DNA of 64,000 bases from Anabaena sphaerica FACHB-251 (GTDB lineage: Bacteria; Cyanobacteriota; Cyanobacteriia; Cyanobacteriales; Nostocaceae): positions 186,001-250,000 of the forward strand of contig NZ_JACJQU010000001.1 in assembly GCF_014696825.1 (NCBI RefSeq), in the 5' to 3' direction. The notes beneath the pieces are model-generated. The model made no database searches. It saw nothing but the letters and a program-made list of their open reading frames with translations, and was not told the origin of the DNA. Every line of letters begins with the position of its first letter. Positions within the stretch are counted from its first letter, which is position 1. The position numbers and the translations under genes are program-made. Shown in pieces: positions 55,655 through 64,000 of this stretch.

Positions 55655-56701
55655 ATGACTAATACTAATCAACGTCCACGTTTAGCACTGACACTGGGAG
55701 ATCCCGCAGGAATTGGATCAGAAGTAATTTTAAAGGCTTTAGCAGATTCGGAAGTTATCCAAAACATTGATGTTGTCGTAGTGGGTAGTCGGGATTTACT
55801 CACTAGGACTTATAAAAATCTAACATATAATACCGAAAATTTGCCCGCTTTGGCAAATCCATCTGAGTTGACGGTGATTGATGTTGATGTGCCAGACTCA
55901 GGTGAGATTATTACCGGGTTAGGTAATGCGGTTAGTGGTGCGGCGAGTTTTGCTTATATGGAATATGCCATAGCGCAGACTTTAGCGGGTGATTTTGATG
56001 GTATTGTCACAGCACCCATCGCTAAATCTGCTTGGAAAGCCGCAGGACATGAATATCCTGGACAAACAGAACTTCTAGCTGAGAAAGCTGGTGTTGAGCG
56101 GTTTGGAATGTTATTTGTAGCGCGATCGCCTTTTACTGGTTGGACTCTGCGGGCTTTGCTTGCTACCACACATATACCTTTATGTCAAGTATCTCAAACC
56201 TTAACACCGCAATTATTAACAAAGAAACTTGATTTATTAGAAGAATGTTTACAAAGAGATTTTGGGATTAATAATGGGAGAATTGCGATCGCAGGTTTAA
56301 ATCCCCACAGTGGAGAAATGGGACAATTAGGAAGAGAAGAAGTAGATTGGTTAATTCCCTGGTTAGAGTCAGAACGGCAAAAACGTCCCCATTTACAACT
56401 AGAAGGACCCATACCACCAGATACAATGTGGGTTAAACCTGGTCAAGCTTGGTATGGTAATTCTGACATCAAAAATCCCGCTGATGCTTACTTAGCACTT
56501 TATCATGATCAGGGTTTAATTCCGGTCAAGTTAATGGCTTTTGATCGGGCTGTAAATACTACCATTGGTTTACCATTTGTGCGAACTTCGCCGGATCATG
56601 GTACAGCTTTTGATATTGCGGGAAAGGGAATTGCTGATGCAACCAGCATGAAAGCTGCAATTCAGTTAGCGGTGGAGTTGGTGAAGCAGCGTTATAGCTA
56701 G
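55655..56701 (+). CDS. pdxA: 4-hydroxythreonine-4-phosphate dehydrogenase
   Basis: A 348-residue enzyme of pyridoxal-phosphate synthesis by the DXP-dependent route, oxidising 4-hydroxythreonine-4-phosphate. It starts with [20 protein letters not shown] at about residues 10-29. The metal-binding His residues are in [10 protein letters not shown] near 136, [18 protein letters not shown] near 212-229, and [16 protein letters not shown] near 284-299; [23 protein letters not shown] follows. Length is typical. Confidence 0.95.
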   Translation: MTNTNQRPRLALTLGDPAGIGSEVILKALADSEVIQNIDVVVVGSRDLLTRTYKNLTYNTENLPALANPSELTVIDVDVPDSGEIITGLGNAVSGAASFAYMEYAIAQTLAGDFDGIVTAPIAKSAWKAAGHEYPGQTELLAEKAGVERFGMLFVARSPFTGWTLRALLATTHIPLCQVSQTLTPQLLTKKLDLLEECLQRDFGINNGRIAIAGLNPHSGEMGQLGREEVDWLIPWLESERQKRPHLQLEGPIPPDTMWVKPGQAWYGNSDIKNPADAYLALYHDQGLIPVKLMAFDRAVNTTIGLPFVRTSPDHGTAFDIAGKGIADATSMKAAIQLAVELVKQRYS

Positions 56702-56742
56702 GTTGTAGGCCAAAGAATATTGGGAAGATTATCGGAGTCGAG

Positions 56743-57042
56743 ATGATGCCTAAAAGTACAAGTTATCATGCAAAATTAATTCAAGACTTACAAAGTCCAC
56801 TAGAAGCAGCAGCTTATATTGAAGTAGTTATAGAAGAAGGCGATCCGAAAATGTTAAATAAGGCGCTCAAAAATGTAATTGAGGCGCAAGGTGGAATTGA
56901 TAAACTTTCAAAACCTGTACAGCAATCTTATGAGAACCTAGCCCAGAAATTATCTGAGCAAGGAGAAATTGAATTTTATTGTTTAAGTACCTTTTTAGAT
57001 GCTTTAGGATTACAGTTAGCAGTAACAGTTAAGTCTGCTTAA
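56743..57042 (+). CDS. HigA-like addiction-module antidote protein, without toxin
   Basis: A 99-residue protein that fits the 'probable addiction module antidote' family: SPLEAAAYIEVVIEEGDPKMLNKALKNVIEAQG near residues 17-49, then a helix-turn-helix-like part ending FLDALGLQLAV near 85-95. Such proteins usually follow a RelE/HigB-type toxin gene. Here the upstream gene is pdxA and the downstream gene is a convergent nuclease family protein, so no partner is visible. It may act as a stand-alone regulator or be a relic. Confidence 0.7.
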   Translation: MMPKSTSYHAKLIQDLQSPLEAAAYIEVVIEEGDPKMLNKALKNVIEAQGGIDKLSKPVQQSYENLAQKLSEQGEIEFYCLSTFLDALGLQLAVTVKSA

Positions 57043-57069
57043 TTTTTGATGATTAATTCTCATTACCTA

Positions 57070-57840
57070 TTACCTATTCTCTACGCTTAATTTAACAATC
57101 ACAGGAAAATGGTCAGAAGGCCAAACACCTTCCCACTGTTCACGGTCAATAATTACCTGTTCAACTTGAAAACGGCGATCGCAATATATCGTATCTATCG
57201 CATCCCACGCTTCACCTGTAAACTCATGAAAAGTTTTTTGTTCCTCTAAAGGAAAAGTTGCTAAAGCATCTTGTATTTTGTGATTATCGGCTAAAATCAT
57301 CCGCGCTAAGGTTCTGGGATTAGCGTTAAAATCTCCCGTTAGCAGTAGGTAATCTTCTGAAGGAAATTCCATTAAACGTAAACTAACCAAAGCTGCACCT
57401 AACTCTCTAGCTTTAGCATTTTCATGGTCTAAATGAGTATTAACAATAGTTAGAGAAATACTAGAATTACCAACTACAAAATTAGCCCAAGTTGCCATGC
57501 GTGGTAAACGGGTTTCCCAAGTAATGCTACCAGGAATTTCCGGGGTATCGCTGAGATAAAAATCTTGGGTTTTTTGAAGTTGCAAACGTTGGGTATTGTA
57601 GAAAATTGCACAGTGTTCACCGTCTCCTGTACCAGTGCGATCGCCCCCAATAAATTTATATTCTGGTATAAGTGTTTGTAAATCCCTGAGTTGATGGGGT
57701 TTACCTTCCTGCGTACCCAGTAAATCAGGTTGGTAGTGTTGAATAACAGATGCGATCGCTCCGACACGCTTTTCCCACTGACCCATCCCTGGATCTGGTT
57801 TGTCGTAGCGGAGGTTAAAACTCATGACGGTGATTTTCAT
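57070..57840 (-). CDS. Endonuclease/exonuclease/phosphatase (EEP) family protein
   Basis: A 256-residue protein from the ATG at 57840 (AGAG upstream; ATG at 57861 would add seven residues). EEP motifs: MSFNLRYD near the start, QEGKPHQLRDL near 45, TGDFNANP near 170, and the terminal WPSDHFPVIVKL. The family cleaves phosphodiester bonds in nucleic acids, lipids or sugar phosphates; the local pattern (FNLRYDKPDPGMGQWEKR) is like the bacterial 'endonuclease/exonuclease/phosphatase' type of unknown substrate. No signal peptide. Confidence 0.88.
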   Translation of the reverse strand: MKITVMSFNLRYDKPDPGMGQWEKRVGAIASVIQHYQPDLLGTQEGKPHQLRDLQTLIPEYKFIGGDRTGTGDGEHCAIFYNTQRLQLQKTQDFYLSDTPEIPGSITWETRLPRMATWANFVVGNSSISLTIVNTHLDHENAKARELGAALVSLRLMEFPSEDYLLLTGDFNANPRTLARMILADNHKIQDALATFPLEEQKTFHEFTGEAWDAIDTIYCDRRFQVEQVIIDREQWEGVWPSDHFPVIVKLSVENR

Positions 57841-58226
57841 TAATCTCTTTAATTTAATCAATCTTCAGAAGAATATATATAGTGAGTCTATATTTTATAG
57901 TTCTGGAATAACTTAATTAGCGATACTTGAACAAAAATCTCAAATTTATAGCCATGGACAGGGTGGTTAGGACATCAATTGATAATGAAACTCCCACTAC
58001 AAAAGGGTTTTATTCCTGACTCCTGCTATATCATCAAAAATCCCAAATTGGTATGAGGCTTGAGTAGATACAAATTCCCTGACCAGCTTTAGCTTCAATA
58101 ATCCAACTTCACACGAACTAAGTGATCAAGCCTCAGTAAAATTCTTTGGTAAATTCAACCTTACAACCCAGTTGTTAAATGAGACACTGATTCATATTTT
58201 AATGAATTGTTTTTGCTATCGAGACT
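57841..58226. other. Intergenic region, no gene seen
   Basis: About 385 AT-rich bases between the nuclease-like gene and the response regulator. No ORF, hairpin or repeat stands out. Confidence 0.45.
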
Positions 58227-58943
58227 TTAAACTTTGCTACCTTCGGGAGGTTCAAACTTATAACCATAGCCACGCACCGTTTTAATAAATTCTGGTGTAC
58301 TAGAATCAACTTCCATTTTTTTACGCAGTTGACCAATATGCACATCTACAACTCGTCCGTCTCCTACATAGTCACAACCCCAAATTTTTTGGATCAGTTG
58401 AGGACGACTCCAGGCTTGACCAGGATGGCTGGCTAAAAAATGTAAGATATTAAACTCTAAGGCAGTTAAAGCCAAAGGTTTCTCATTCAGTGTCACCTCT
58501 CTACCTTCTGGGTTAATTGCTAATTGTTTAAAGATCAGACGTTGTGATTGCGTAGGATGGATATAACGTATGCGTCTCAAAAGAGCTTCGACTCTGACTT
58601 CCACTTCTGCCAAGCTAAATGGTTTAGTCATGAAATCATCTGCACCTGCGGCCAGAACTCTAATTTTATCAGCTTCATCATTCCGGCTAGTGAGTATCAA
58701 AACTAAAACATTGGTGCGACTTTGCATTTCTTGACAAAGTTTATAGCCGTTGGCATCTGGCAAATTCCAATCCAGAATTACCAAAGCCGGATTGAATTGC
58801 TCAAATAATGCCATAGCACTTTTACCGTCTGCGGCCGATTCTATTTGGTATTTTCGACTCAGAAATCGGTAGACGAGATTTCTCACACTGAAATCGTCAT
58901 CTACAATCATAATTTTGGGAATCGTCATGGGAAGCTTATCCAT
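58227..58943 (-). CDS. OmpR-family response regulator
   Basis: A 238-residue transcription factor (a second ATG at 58928 is possible). Receiver at about 9-125 (IMIVDDD, phosphoacceptor Asp in LVILDWNLPD near 58, TSR near 87, KPFSLAEVEVRV near 109). The winged helix covers about 137-232 with the recognition segment VVDVHIGQLRKKM near 202 and TVRGYGYKFEPP at the end. All active-site residues are present. Its kinase is not in the window. It may be one of the nitrogen- or light-responsive cyanobacterial regulators, but the sequence does not decide. Confidence 0.9.
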   Translation of the reverse strand: MDKLPMTIPKIMIVDDDFSVRNLVYRFLSRKYQIESAADGKSAMALFEQFNPALVILDWNLPDANGYKLCQEMQSRTNVLVLILTSRNDEADKIRVLAAGADDFMTKPFSLAEVEVRVEALLRRIRYIHPTQSQRLIFKQLAINPEGREVTLNEKPLALTALEFNILHFLASHPGQAWSRPQLIQKIWGCDYVGDGRVVDVHIGQLRKKMEVDSSTPEFIKTVRGYGYKFEPPEGSKV

Positions 58944-59564
58944 AGTCCAATGCAGTCTATTGATTGATTTGGCGATTTTCTGTAGCGACCGATGGTTTTA
59001 GATGTTGTTTGTGAGGAGTCTATTAGCTCCTAGTTAACTCAGTAGAAACTATGCTGTCGTCTGGGTATACACTTAATTTTCCTAGAAGTTTAAGCAAACT
59101 TCATAATAATCCTTCTAAATGGTATCGGTAATGTATGATTTTGGTATTTTTTAGAAAAATATTGGTATAAAAAGTAAGTCGCTAGTTATAAATAGGTAAA
59201 GATTCAGGATTGAGGAGTTAGGAGTCTCAATTGTAACGCTCAATTCCATCTCGTGTGGCTTTATCAGCCTCTATAAAAGTCGGAAATGATTCTGGCGAGA
59301 TATTTTGTGCTACTAAATCTCCCACTACTTGCTCAAGATTTTAATCTAGATTTTGAGCAAATGCAGTCATCAAAAGCCGTACTGAAAAAGATGCTTTTGA
59401 AGCACCAATAAAATCGTCAAATAGTAGGCTTAAATATATCTGAAGATAGATTTTATTACCCAATATTTTTCAGGCAAATCTTCAAAGCTTCATACTTAAG
59501 AAAGACCAATTAACTTTATTTTTTTTGTTAGTTTATTGTTGATGTAATTCGGGTAAGAAGAGTT
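58944..59564. other. Long intergenic region, gene remnant within
   Basis: About 620 bases. The first 240 bases up to 59190 hold nothing recognised; the stretch 59227-59440 looks like decayed coding DNA (separate entry). Confidence 0.45.
59227..59442 (-). pseudogene. Decayed short gene with in-frame stop
   Basis: On the minus strand one frame reads YLSLLFDDFIGASKASFSVR then LLMTAFAQNLD, a TAA (59341-59343), and continues NLEQVVGDLVAQNISPESFP then TFIEADKATRDGIERYN to a stop at 59227. The two halves look like one protein-like sequence. No family was recognised. Confidence 0.35.
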
Positions 59565-60014
59565 ATGACTAATAATCTAGTGGGTGGTATTATCCCTTCA
59601 CAGCCACCAATAGAAGCTGAATCTGATGTTCATGCAGTTAAATCTCGTCTGGAATGGGGCGAACCAGCATTTACAATTTTGGATGTACGCGATCGCTCAA
59701 GCTACAACCAAGGTCATATTATGGGAGCAATGCCTATGCCCATAGATGAACTCACAGACCGTGCAGTGAATTCTTTAGAAAAAAGCCGTGATATTTACGT
59801 TTACGGTACAAACGAGGGAGAAAGTTCTCAAGCTGCCCAAAAACTGCGTTCGGCTGGATTTGAACACGTATCTAAACTCAAAGGTGGTCTTGGGGCATGG
59901 AAAGCTATTGGTGGACCAACAGAAGGCATTATTGAATCAAGAACTCCCGCAGGTGCAGATGACTACAATGTTGTCTCTCGGATGCAAAATCACTTAGAAA
60001 ATCAGCAGAAGTGA
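59565..60014 (+). CDS. Rhodanese-like domain protein lacking the catalytic cysteine
   Basis: A 149-residue single-domain protein. The rhodanese fold is visible as FTILDVRDRSSYNQGHIMGAMPMP near residues 35-58 and the strand IYVYGTNEGESSQAAQKLRSAGF near 86-108. Active rhodaneses have Cys at the start of the active-site loop (YC..G.RS); here the position is Gly/Thr and no Cys occurs nearby, so sulphur transfer is unlikely and a binding or regulatory role is inferred. ATG start. The following gene on the other strand is RNase D-like. Confidence 0.82.
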   Translation: MTNNLVGGIIPSQPPIEAESDVHAVKSRLEWGEPAFTILDVRDRSSYNQGHIMGAMPMPIDELTDRAVNSLEKSRDIYVYGTNEGESSQAAQKLRSAGFEHVSKLKGGLGAWKAIGGPTEGIIESRTPAGADDYNVVSRMQNHLENQQK

Positions 60015-60082
60015 CCGGGGGGGATTGGGGACAGGTGAGAGGGAACAGAGGAGAAAATAAATAATTAATTACCAATTGCTTC

Positions 60083-60715
60083 TCAGTGTTCAAATAAATC
60101 TTTGAATTGTAATAAATCCAAAGAAACCAATGTTGGTAGAACTTGAAAGCATTCTTGAGCTAGTTGCCAACGTCCTTCTCTTTGCAACATTTGAGTGAGC
60201 TTTTGTTGTATGCTCAGTAAGTAGCGCACATCATTAGCAGCGTAACTTAGTTGAGCTTCAGATAAATTAACCGCGTTACCCCAATCAGAACTTTGGGAGC
60301 TTTTATCTAGTTCTACTTGCTCTAATTCCTGTACTACATCTTTCAAACCATGACGATTGGTGTAGGTACGGGCTAATTTACTGGCAATTTTGGTACAAAA
60401 AACAGGCTGAACCTGAATTTCCAGATTGTGACGTAAGGTAGCAACATCAAACCGCGCAAAGTGAAATACTTTGAGGATGTGAGTTGCTTCCAAGAGTTGT
60501 TTTAAGTTGGGAGCTTCTGTTTGTCCTTTAGCGATGCGGATAGCTGTGACTTTTCCCTCTGGGTTGCACAACTGAACCAGACACAAGCGATCGCGCTGAG
60601 GTAATAATCCCATCGTTTCGGTGTCAACAGCAAGAGCTTCTGATTTTAAATACTCCGAGAGGGTAGCCGCATCTAAATCGCGATCGCTCACCTGAAAATC
60701 ATGTAATGTCATCAA
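60083..60715 (-). CDS. Ribonuclease D-type 3'-5' exonuclease
   Basis: A 210-residue DEDDy exonuclease. Motifs: ALAVDTETMGLLPQRDRLCLVQL near residues 28-50 (D,E), KVFHFARFDVATLRHN near 83-98 (D), and LSYAANDVRYLLSI near 157-170 (Y,D). It lacks the HRDC domain of E. coli RNase D and so is the short cyanobacterial form. It would act on structured RNA 3' ends. Soluble; ATG start. Confidence 0.9.
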   Translation of the reverse strand: MMTLHDFQVSDRDLDAATLSEYLKSEALAVDTETMGLLPQRDRLCLVQLCNPEGKVTAIRIAKGQTEAPNLKQLLEATHILKVFHFARFDVATLRHNLEIQVQPVFCTKIASKLARTYTNRHGLKDVVQELEQVELDKSSQSSDWGNAVNLSEAQLSYAANDVRYLLSIQQKLTQMLQREGRWQLAQECFQVLPTLVSLDLLQFKDLFEH

Positions 60716-60811
60716 TCCTTCCCAAATAAATTCTAGTGTCTATCAGTTAAATCACTGTATTAGACACTAAATTATTATTGTCCAAATTGTGCAAAAAATC
60801 AGTAAAAAAAT

Positions 60812-61357
60812 CTATCTGGTGTTGATAAATATTTGTGTGAGATAAACTTCACCTTTAGCATTAGTGGCCACTCCCACCCCTGTCAGCTTATATTTTCCTT
60901 GAATATTCTTCAAATGTCCAGGACTGTTGAGCCAACCAATAACAGCTTGCTTTGCCGGCTCGTTATATCCAACATTGAAAGCCACATTTTCTGCCGCACT
61001 GTTATACTTAAGAGGGATGGCTTTAACTCGTTGTTCAAAGCCATGATGACTAAACTTAACTACACCATTAGCCATGTTTTGACTGTGAATCCTTGCTTGC
61101 TGAGTTATACTTGCATTTAAGGTTAACTTTGATAATCCTTGAGAAGCGCGATATTGATTAATTTGCTCAAAAACTAATTTTTCTAAAGTAGTATTTTCAG
61201 AACCAAAATTCGACATAGCTGCCTGGCTAGAAGTATTCAATGACTGGGTGTGAGCGATTTTTTTTGTAGAATTCTTACCGGGAACCGGAACAGTCATCAA
61301 TCCACTAGCAAGGACAAGCACACTTAAAGCCATGCCAAAAGCAGTTTGTCGGAACAT
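60812..61357 (-). CDS. CAP domain-containing exported protein (copy 1)
   Basis: A 181-residue secreted protein with a signal peptide (MFRQTAFGMALSVLVLASGL, cleavage near 25-30). The CAP/SCP domain begins at about residue 60: LVFEQINQYRASQGLSKLTLN, then ARIHSQNMANGVVKFSHHGF (His near 103), AENVAFNVGYNEPAKQAVIGWLNSPGHLKNIQG (Glu, then GH near 147). The CAP cavity residues are present, so a lipid/small-molecule-binding or hydrolytic role is possible. A paralogue lies directly upstream at 61888-62403. Confidence 0.9.
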   Translation of the reverse strand: MFRQTAFGMALSVLVLASGLMTVPVPGKNSTKKIAHTQSLNTSSQAAMSNFGSENTTLEKLVFEQINQYRASQGLSKLTLNASITQQARIHSQNMANGVVKFSHHGFEQRVKAIPLKYNSAAENVAFNVGYNEPAKQAVIGWLNSPGHLKNIQGKYKLTGVGVATNAKGEVYLTQIFINTR

Positions 61358-61887
61358 AGAGAATTAGGTAGTGTATGGATTTATTAGACATATACTCTAT
61401 CTTCTGATGATCAGAATAAGTACCAGGATACTGTCAAGTATTTGTGAACTGAAGAATTACAGCAGGAGTCAGTAGAGACTTTCCAGGGGAACGTCTGTAC
61501 AGGAGTCAGAATGTTCGATAAATTGGTATCAGAATGATAAAACTTAGACACAAAAGGTCTTTCGACTCTGCCACCTGTTACTTTTCTTCTGTCACCTTCT
61601 ATAATTCAGACTTCCGAGTTCACTTTCCTGAAAATGACATTTTCTTTTCCGGAAAATCTGCCAATTTGATAACTAAAAAAAATGCAGTATCCAGTATATG
61701 CCTATGGTAGATGCCTCACCTCATTGAATGTTATTGTCACTACATTTTTAATCAAAAAAATATATAAAAAATAGTATCCACTGACAGATGTCAAAATAAT
61801 TCGTAATTGATAATTCATAATTCGTAATTGCAATTAGTGTGGACTTGCACTCTCTTGAATTACGAATTACAAATTAGTATTTAAAAC
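61358..61887. other. Intergenic region between the two CAP genes
   Basis: About 530 AT-rich bases without a gene. A perfect 12-bp palindrome TTTTCCGGAAAA lies at 61645-61656 (contains TCCGGA). The end near 61800-61870 has AATTCGTAATT-type short repeats. Confidence 0.5.
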
Positions 61888-62403
61888 CTATCTTGAGAGC
61901 AGAAAAATTTGTGTGAAATAAATTTCTCCTCTGCCATTACTCGCTACACCAATCCCAGTGAGGTTATAATTACCTTGAATGTTGGCCAGATGTCCTGAAC
62001 TCCTGAGCCAGCTTTGAACAGCGGTAGTAGCGGGGTCTTGAGATCCCTGGTTGTAGGCCACATTTTCTGCTACTTTGCTGAAAGGAATACCAATCGCTGT
62101 GACTCGTGCTTGAAATCCATCATGACTAAAAGCAACTTTACCACTAGCCATGTTTTGACTGTGAATTCTAGCTTGATTATCAATACTAGAATTACGAGTT
62201 AGTGCGGGTAAATTTTGGGAAGCGCGATACTGATTAATTTGATTGAAAACAGAGGTTTCTATGGCAGCAGTGTCAAGGGTATTTTGTGTGACTTTGTAGC
62301 TACCATTGGGTACAAAAAATGTACTGGGAGCAGAAATAGCTGTTGTAGCACTGACTAAAACCAAGAAACCTGCACCAATAGCGGAAATAGTGTTTCTCAA
62401 CAT
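61888..62403 (-). CDS. CAP domain-containing exported protein (copy 2)
   Basis: A 171-residue paralogue of the protein at 60812-61357. Signal peptide MLRNTISAIGAGFLVLVSATT (cleavage near 24-26); CAP domain from about residue 50: VFNQINQYRASQNLPALTRN, ARIHSQNMASGKVAFSHDGF, VAENVAYNQGSQDPATTAVQ, then WLRSSGHLANIQGNYNLTGIGV. About half the domain residues are identical to copy 1. The pair suggests a local duplication; expression may differ because each has its own upstream region. Confidence 0.9.
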   Translation of the reverse strand: MLRNTISAIGAGFLVLVSATTAISAPSTFFVPNGSYKVTQNTLDTAAIETSVFNQINQYRASQNLPALTRNSSIDNQARIHSQNMASGKVAFSHDGFQARVTAIGIPFSKVAENVAYNQGSQDPATTAVQSWLRSSGHLANIQGNYNLTGIGVASNGRGEIYFTQIFLLSR

Positions 62404-62876
62404 GATTGATGATCAACCGCTCTACAAAATTTCCTCAAACTTACAAAAAAAGGGAACAGGGAACAGGGAACAGGGAACAGATAAGAAACAAAAGTTGCTG
62501 AGTTTAAAGCTCAGTCAAAAAAAAGATGTATTTTGAGATGACGAGCAACGAAAAAAAACAGTGTCATTATTTCAATCTCATGTTTAAAAACATGAGTTTT
62601 TTCTGTTAAGAGTTGCCCGTTCCCTGTTCCCTCGGAACTAAAAGAGTGAAATTAGCTTCCTGCTTCAGTTTAAGAGCGACTGCGCTTGCTTAATTCACAG
62701 GCTTTAGGATCGGATAGAGCCTACCCTATCTTTATTTCTACCTTTTTTTCTGATAATTGAAGGCTTGGTTATCGCCTATTTTTCCGAGCTAAAACTCTTA
62801 ACTTAGCTAGTCAAGCTAAATTTTGGGCAGAGTTTGGCTAAGTTTTGGTAAATTTGAGGATATTTTTGATTACTCT
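62404..62876. other. Intergenic region before trpB end
   Basis: About 470 bases without a protein gene. It has a GGGAACA heptamer tract (62452-62480) and a strong terminator-like hairpin (62577-62602, separate entry). Confidence 0.5.
62577..62602 (+). terminator. Rho-independent terminator with no annotated gene upstream
   Basis: CTCATGTTT-AA-AAACATGAG (62577-62596) is followed by six T on the plus strand. The only upstream genes are on the minus strand, so it would end an unannotated plus-strand transcript starting between about 62405 and 62570. Confidence 0.65.
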
Positions 62877-62878
62877 CG

Positions 62879-64000
62879 TCAGCCCTGAATTAAGAACTTA
62901 GCGGCTGTTTGCACATCCTTGTCACCTCTACCAGAACAGTTAATAATGATACGAGGACTGCCAGTGAGTTGAGGACACAAAGTTTCTAGATAGGCGATCG
63001 CATGAGATGTTTCCAATGCTGGTATAATTCCCTCTAGCCTAGATAAGCGTTGAAATGCCTCTAAAGCCTCACCATCTGTCACACTATAATATTCAGCCCG
63101 GCCGTTATCCTTCATGTAGCTGTGTTCTGGACCAACACCAGGATAATCTAAACCTGCACTAATTGAGTGAGGCTCAATCACTTGTCCGTCCTCATCTTGT
63201 AACAGATAACTCATGGCTCCATGCAATACACCAACTTGTCCTTTTGTGAGAGTGGCCGCGTGTTTGCCAGTATTCACACCTTCACCAGCAGCTTCCACAC
63301 CAATTAACCGCACAGATGGCTCTTTGACAAACTCGTGAAATAATCCCATTGCATTGGAACCACCACCCACACAAGCCATGAGAATATCAGGTAAACCGCC
63401 CCATTTTTCCATTGCTTGAGCGCGAGTTTCTTCACCGATAATAGCATGAAAATCCCTTACCATCATCGGGTAAGGATGGGGACCAGCGACAGAACCCAGG
63501 ATGTAATGAGTGCTTTCTACATTTGTCACCCAGTCGCGGATGGCTTCAGAAGTGGCATCTTTGAGAGTTCCCGTACCCGCCGACACAGGACGAACTTCTG
63601 CCCCCATCAGCCGCATTCTAAACACATTTAAAGCTTGGCGTTCCATGTCGTGAACACCCATGTAAATAATACATTGCAAGCCAAAACGAGCGCAAACAGT
63701 TGCTGTCGCTACGCCATGTTGTCCTGCACCAGTTTCGGCAATGATGCGCTGTTTACCCATGCGCTTGGCTAATAATACTTGACCAAGGGCATTATTAATT
63801 TTATGAGCGCCAGTATGATTTAAGTCTTCACGTTTTAAGTAAATTTGCGTCCCTGTGCCATCTGGACGGGCATAATGGGCTGTGAGGCGTTCGGCAAAGT
63901 ATAAAGGAGTGGCACGTCCTACGTAATCACGCAGTAAACCTTGTAATTCTGCCTGGAAACTAGGATCATTGCGGTATTGCTGATAAGCTGTTTCTAGTTC
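62879..64000 (-). CDS. trpB: Tryptophan synthase beta subunit, partial (cut by window edge)
   Basis: The reading frame is open from the right edge to the stop at 62879 (374 codons), missing about 35-40 N-terminal residues. It makes tryptophan from indole and serine. Signatures: [20 protein letters not shown] (PLP Lys) near 63830, [20 protein letters not shown] near 63730, [13 protein letters not shown] (phosphate-binding glycines) near 63350, and the closing [19 protein letters not shown]. An internal ATG at 63760 is not the start. trpF is at the other end of the window; no trpA is visible. Confidence 0.96.
   Translation of the reverse strand, partial: ELETAYQQYRNDPSFQAELQGLLRDYVGRATPLYFAERLTAHYARPDGTGTQIYLKREDLNHTGAHKINNALGQVLLAKRMGKQRIIAETGAGQHGVATATVCARFGLQCIIYMGVHDMERQALNVFRMRLMGAEVRPVSAGTGTLKDATSEAIRDWVTNVESTHYILGSVAGPHPYPMMVRDFHAIIGEETRAQAMEKWGGLPDILMACVGGGSNAMGLFHEFVKEPSVRLIGVEAAGEGVNTGKHAATLTKGQVGVLHGAMSYLLQDEDGQVIEPHSISAGLDYPGVGPEHSYMKDNGRAEYYSVTDGEALEAFQRLSRLEGIIPALETSHAIAYLETLCPQLTGSPRIIINCSGRGDKDVQTAAKFLIQG

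Noticed and set aside
63758-63760. ATG at 63760 as the trpB start
   Set aside because: The upstream frame stays open to the window edge and encodes the conserved PLP-lysine region of TrpB.

Overview
The window is chromosomal DNA of a filamentous, heterocyst-forming cyanobacterium (order Nostocales). Three things show this: photosynthesis genes (two psaK, petM, apcF, nblR, ycf39-like); the heterocyst regulators hetR and patX (the PatX product carries an HRGSGR motif); and a genome style of low G+C, frequent GCGATCGC-type HIP1 sites and abundant short tandem repeats in the intergenic spaces. The species cannot be named from the sequence alone.

Layout. 0.2-10.8 kb is a block of core metabolism: DUF3891, a CBS-type site-2 protease, two psaK copies, trpF, folE, a short-chain dehydrogenase, accA, and the acyl-ACP reductase/aldehyde deformylating oxygenase pair that makes alkanes. 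From memory, the gene order resembles the alr5283-asr5289 neighbourhood of Nostoc PCC 7120. 10.8-19.4 kb holds a Uma2-type nuclease, a pterin dehydratase, a FecR/CHASE2-GGDEF pair, moaA, rpsD and a secreted cysteine-repeat protein. 19.7-40 kb contains hetR, patX, gifA, glnA and apcF, which from memory resembles the alr2327-alr2339 region of PCC 7120. Between them lie a large fused DMT transporter, a phosphate permease, a graveyard of XisH/XisI and DUF433/DUF5615 remnants broken by MITE-like repeats, and a lipoprotein protease-TPR / COP23 / Ser-Thr kinase group. 40-47.3 kb is a more accessory stretch: an interrupted DUF2267 gene, a CapA protein, a second kinase, a frameshifted HEPN-type gene, and a REP-associated transposase with its REP repeats, ending at tRNA-Leu(CAA). 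47.3-64 kb returns to housekeeping and stress genes: lactate-oxidase-like enzyme, giant metalloprotease, NblR-type regulator, NAD kinase, ycf39-like, petM, pdxA, a lone HigA-type antitoxin, a second OmpR regulator, rhodanese-like protein, RNase D-type exonuclease, two CAP-domain proteins, and trpB cut by the window edge.

How the genes fit together. Nitrogen control is the main theme. A perfect NtcA-type site lies before gifA (glutamine synthetase inhibitor) and a near-consensus NtcA-activated promoter lies before glnA. patX has a TCCGGA motif of the kind linked to HetR-dependent promoters, and its RGSGR-containing product would be expected to act on HetR, encoded 14 kb away. The most interesting non-coding signal is a 64-bp tandem repeat array just downstream of patX, reminiscent of heterocyst-associated repeat RNAs. 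The second theme is repeat-driven gene change: short repeats have entered or broken xisH, the DUF2267 gene, pit, probably nblR, the COP23 tail and the RAYT tail.
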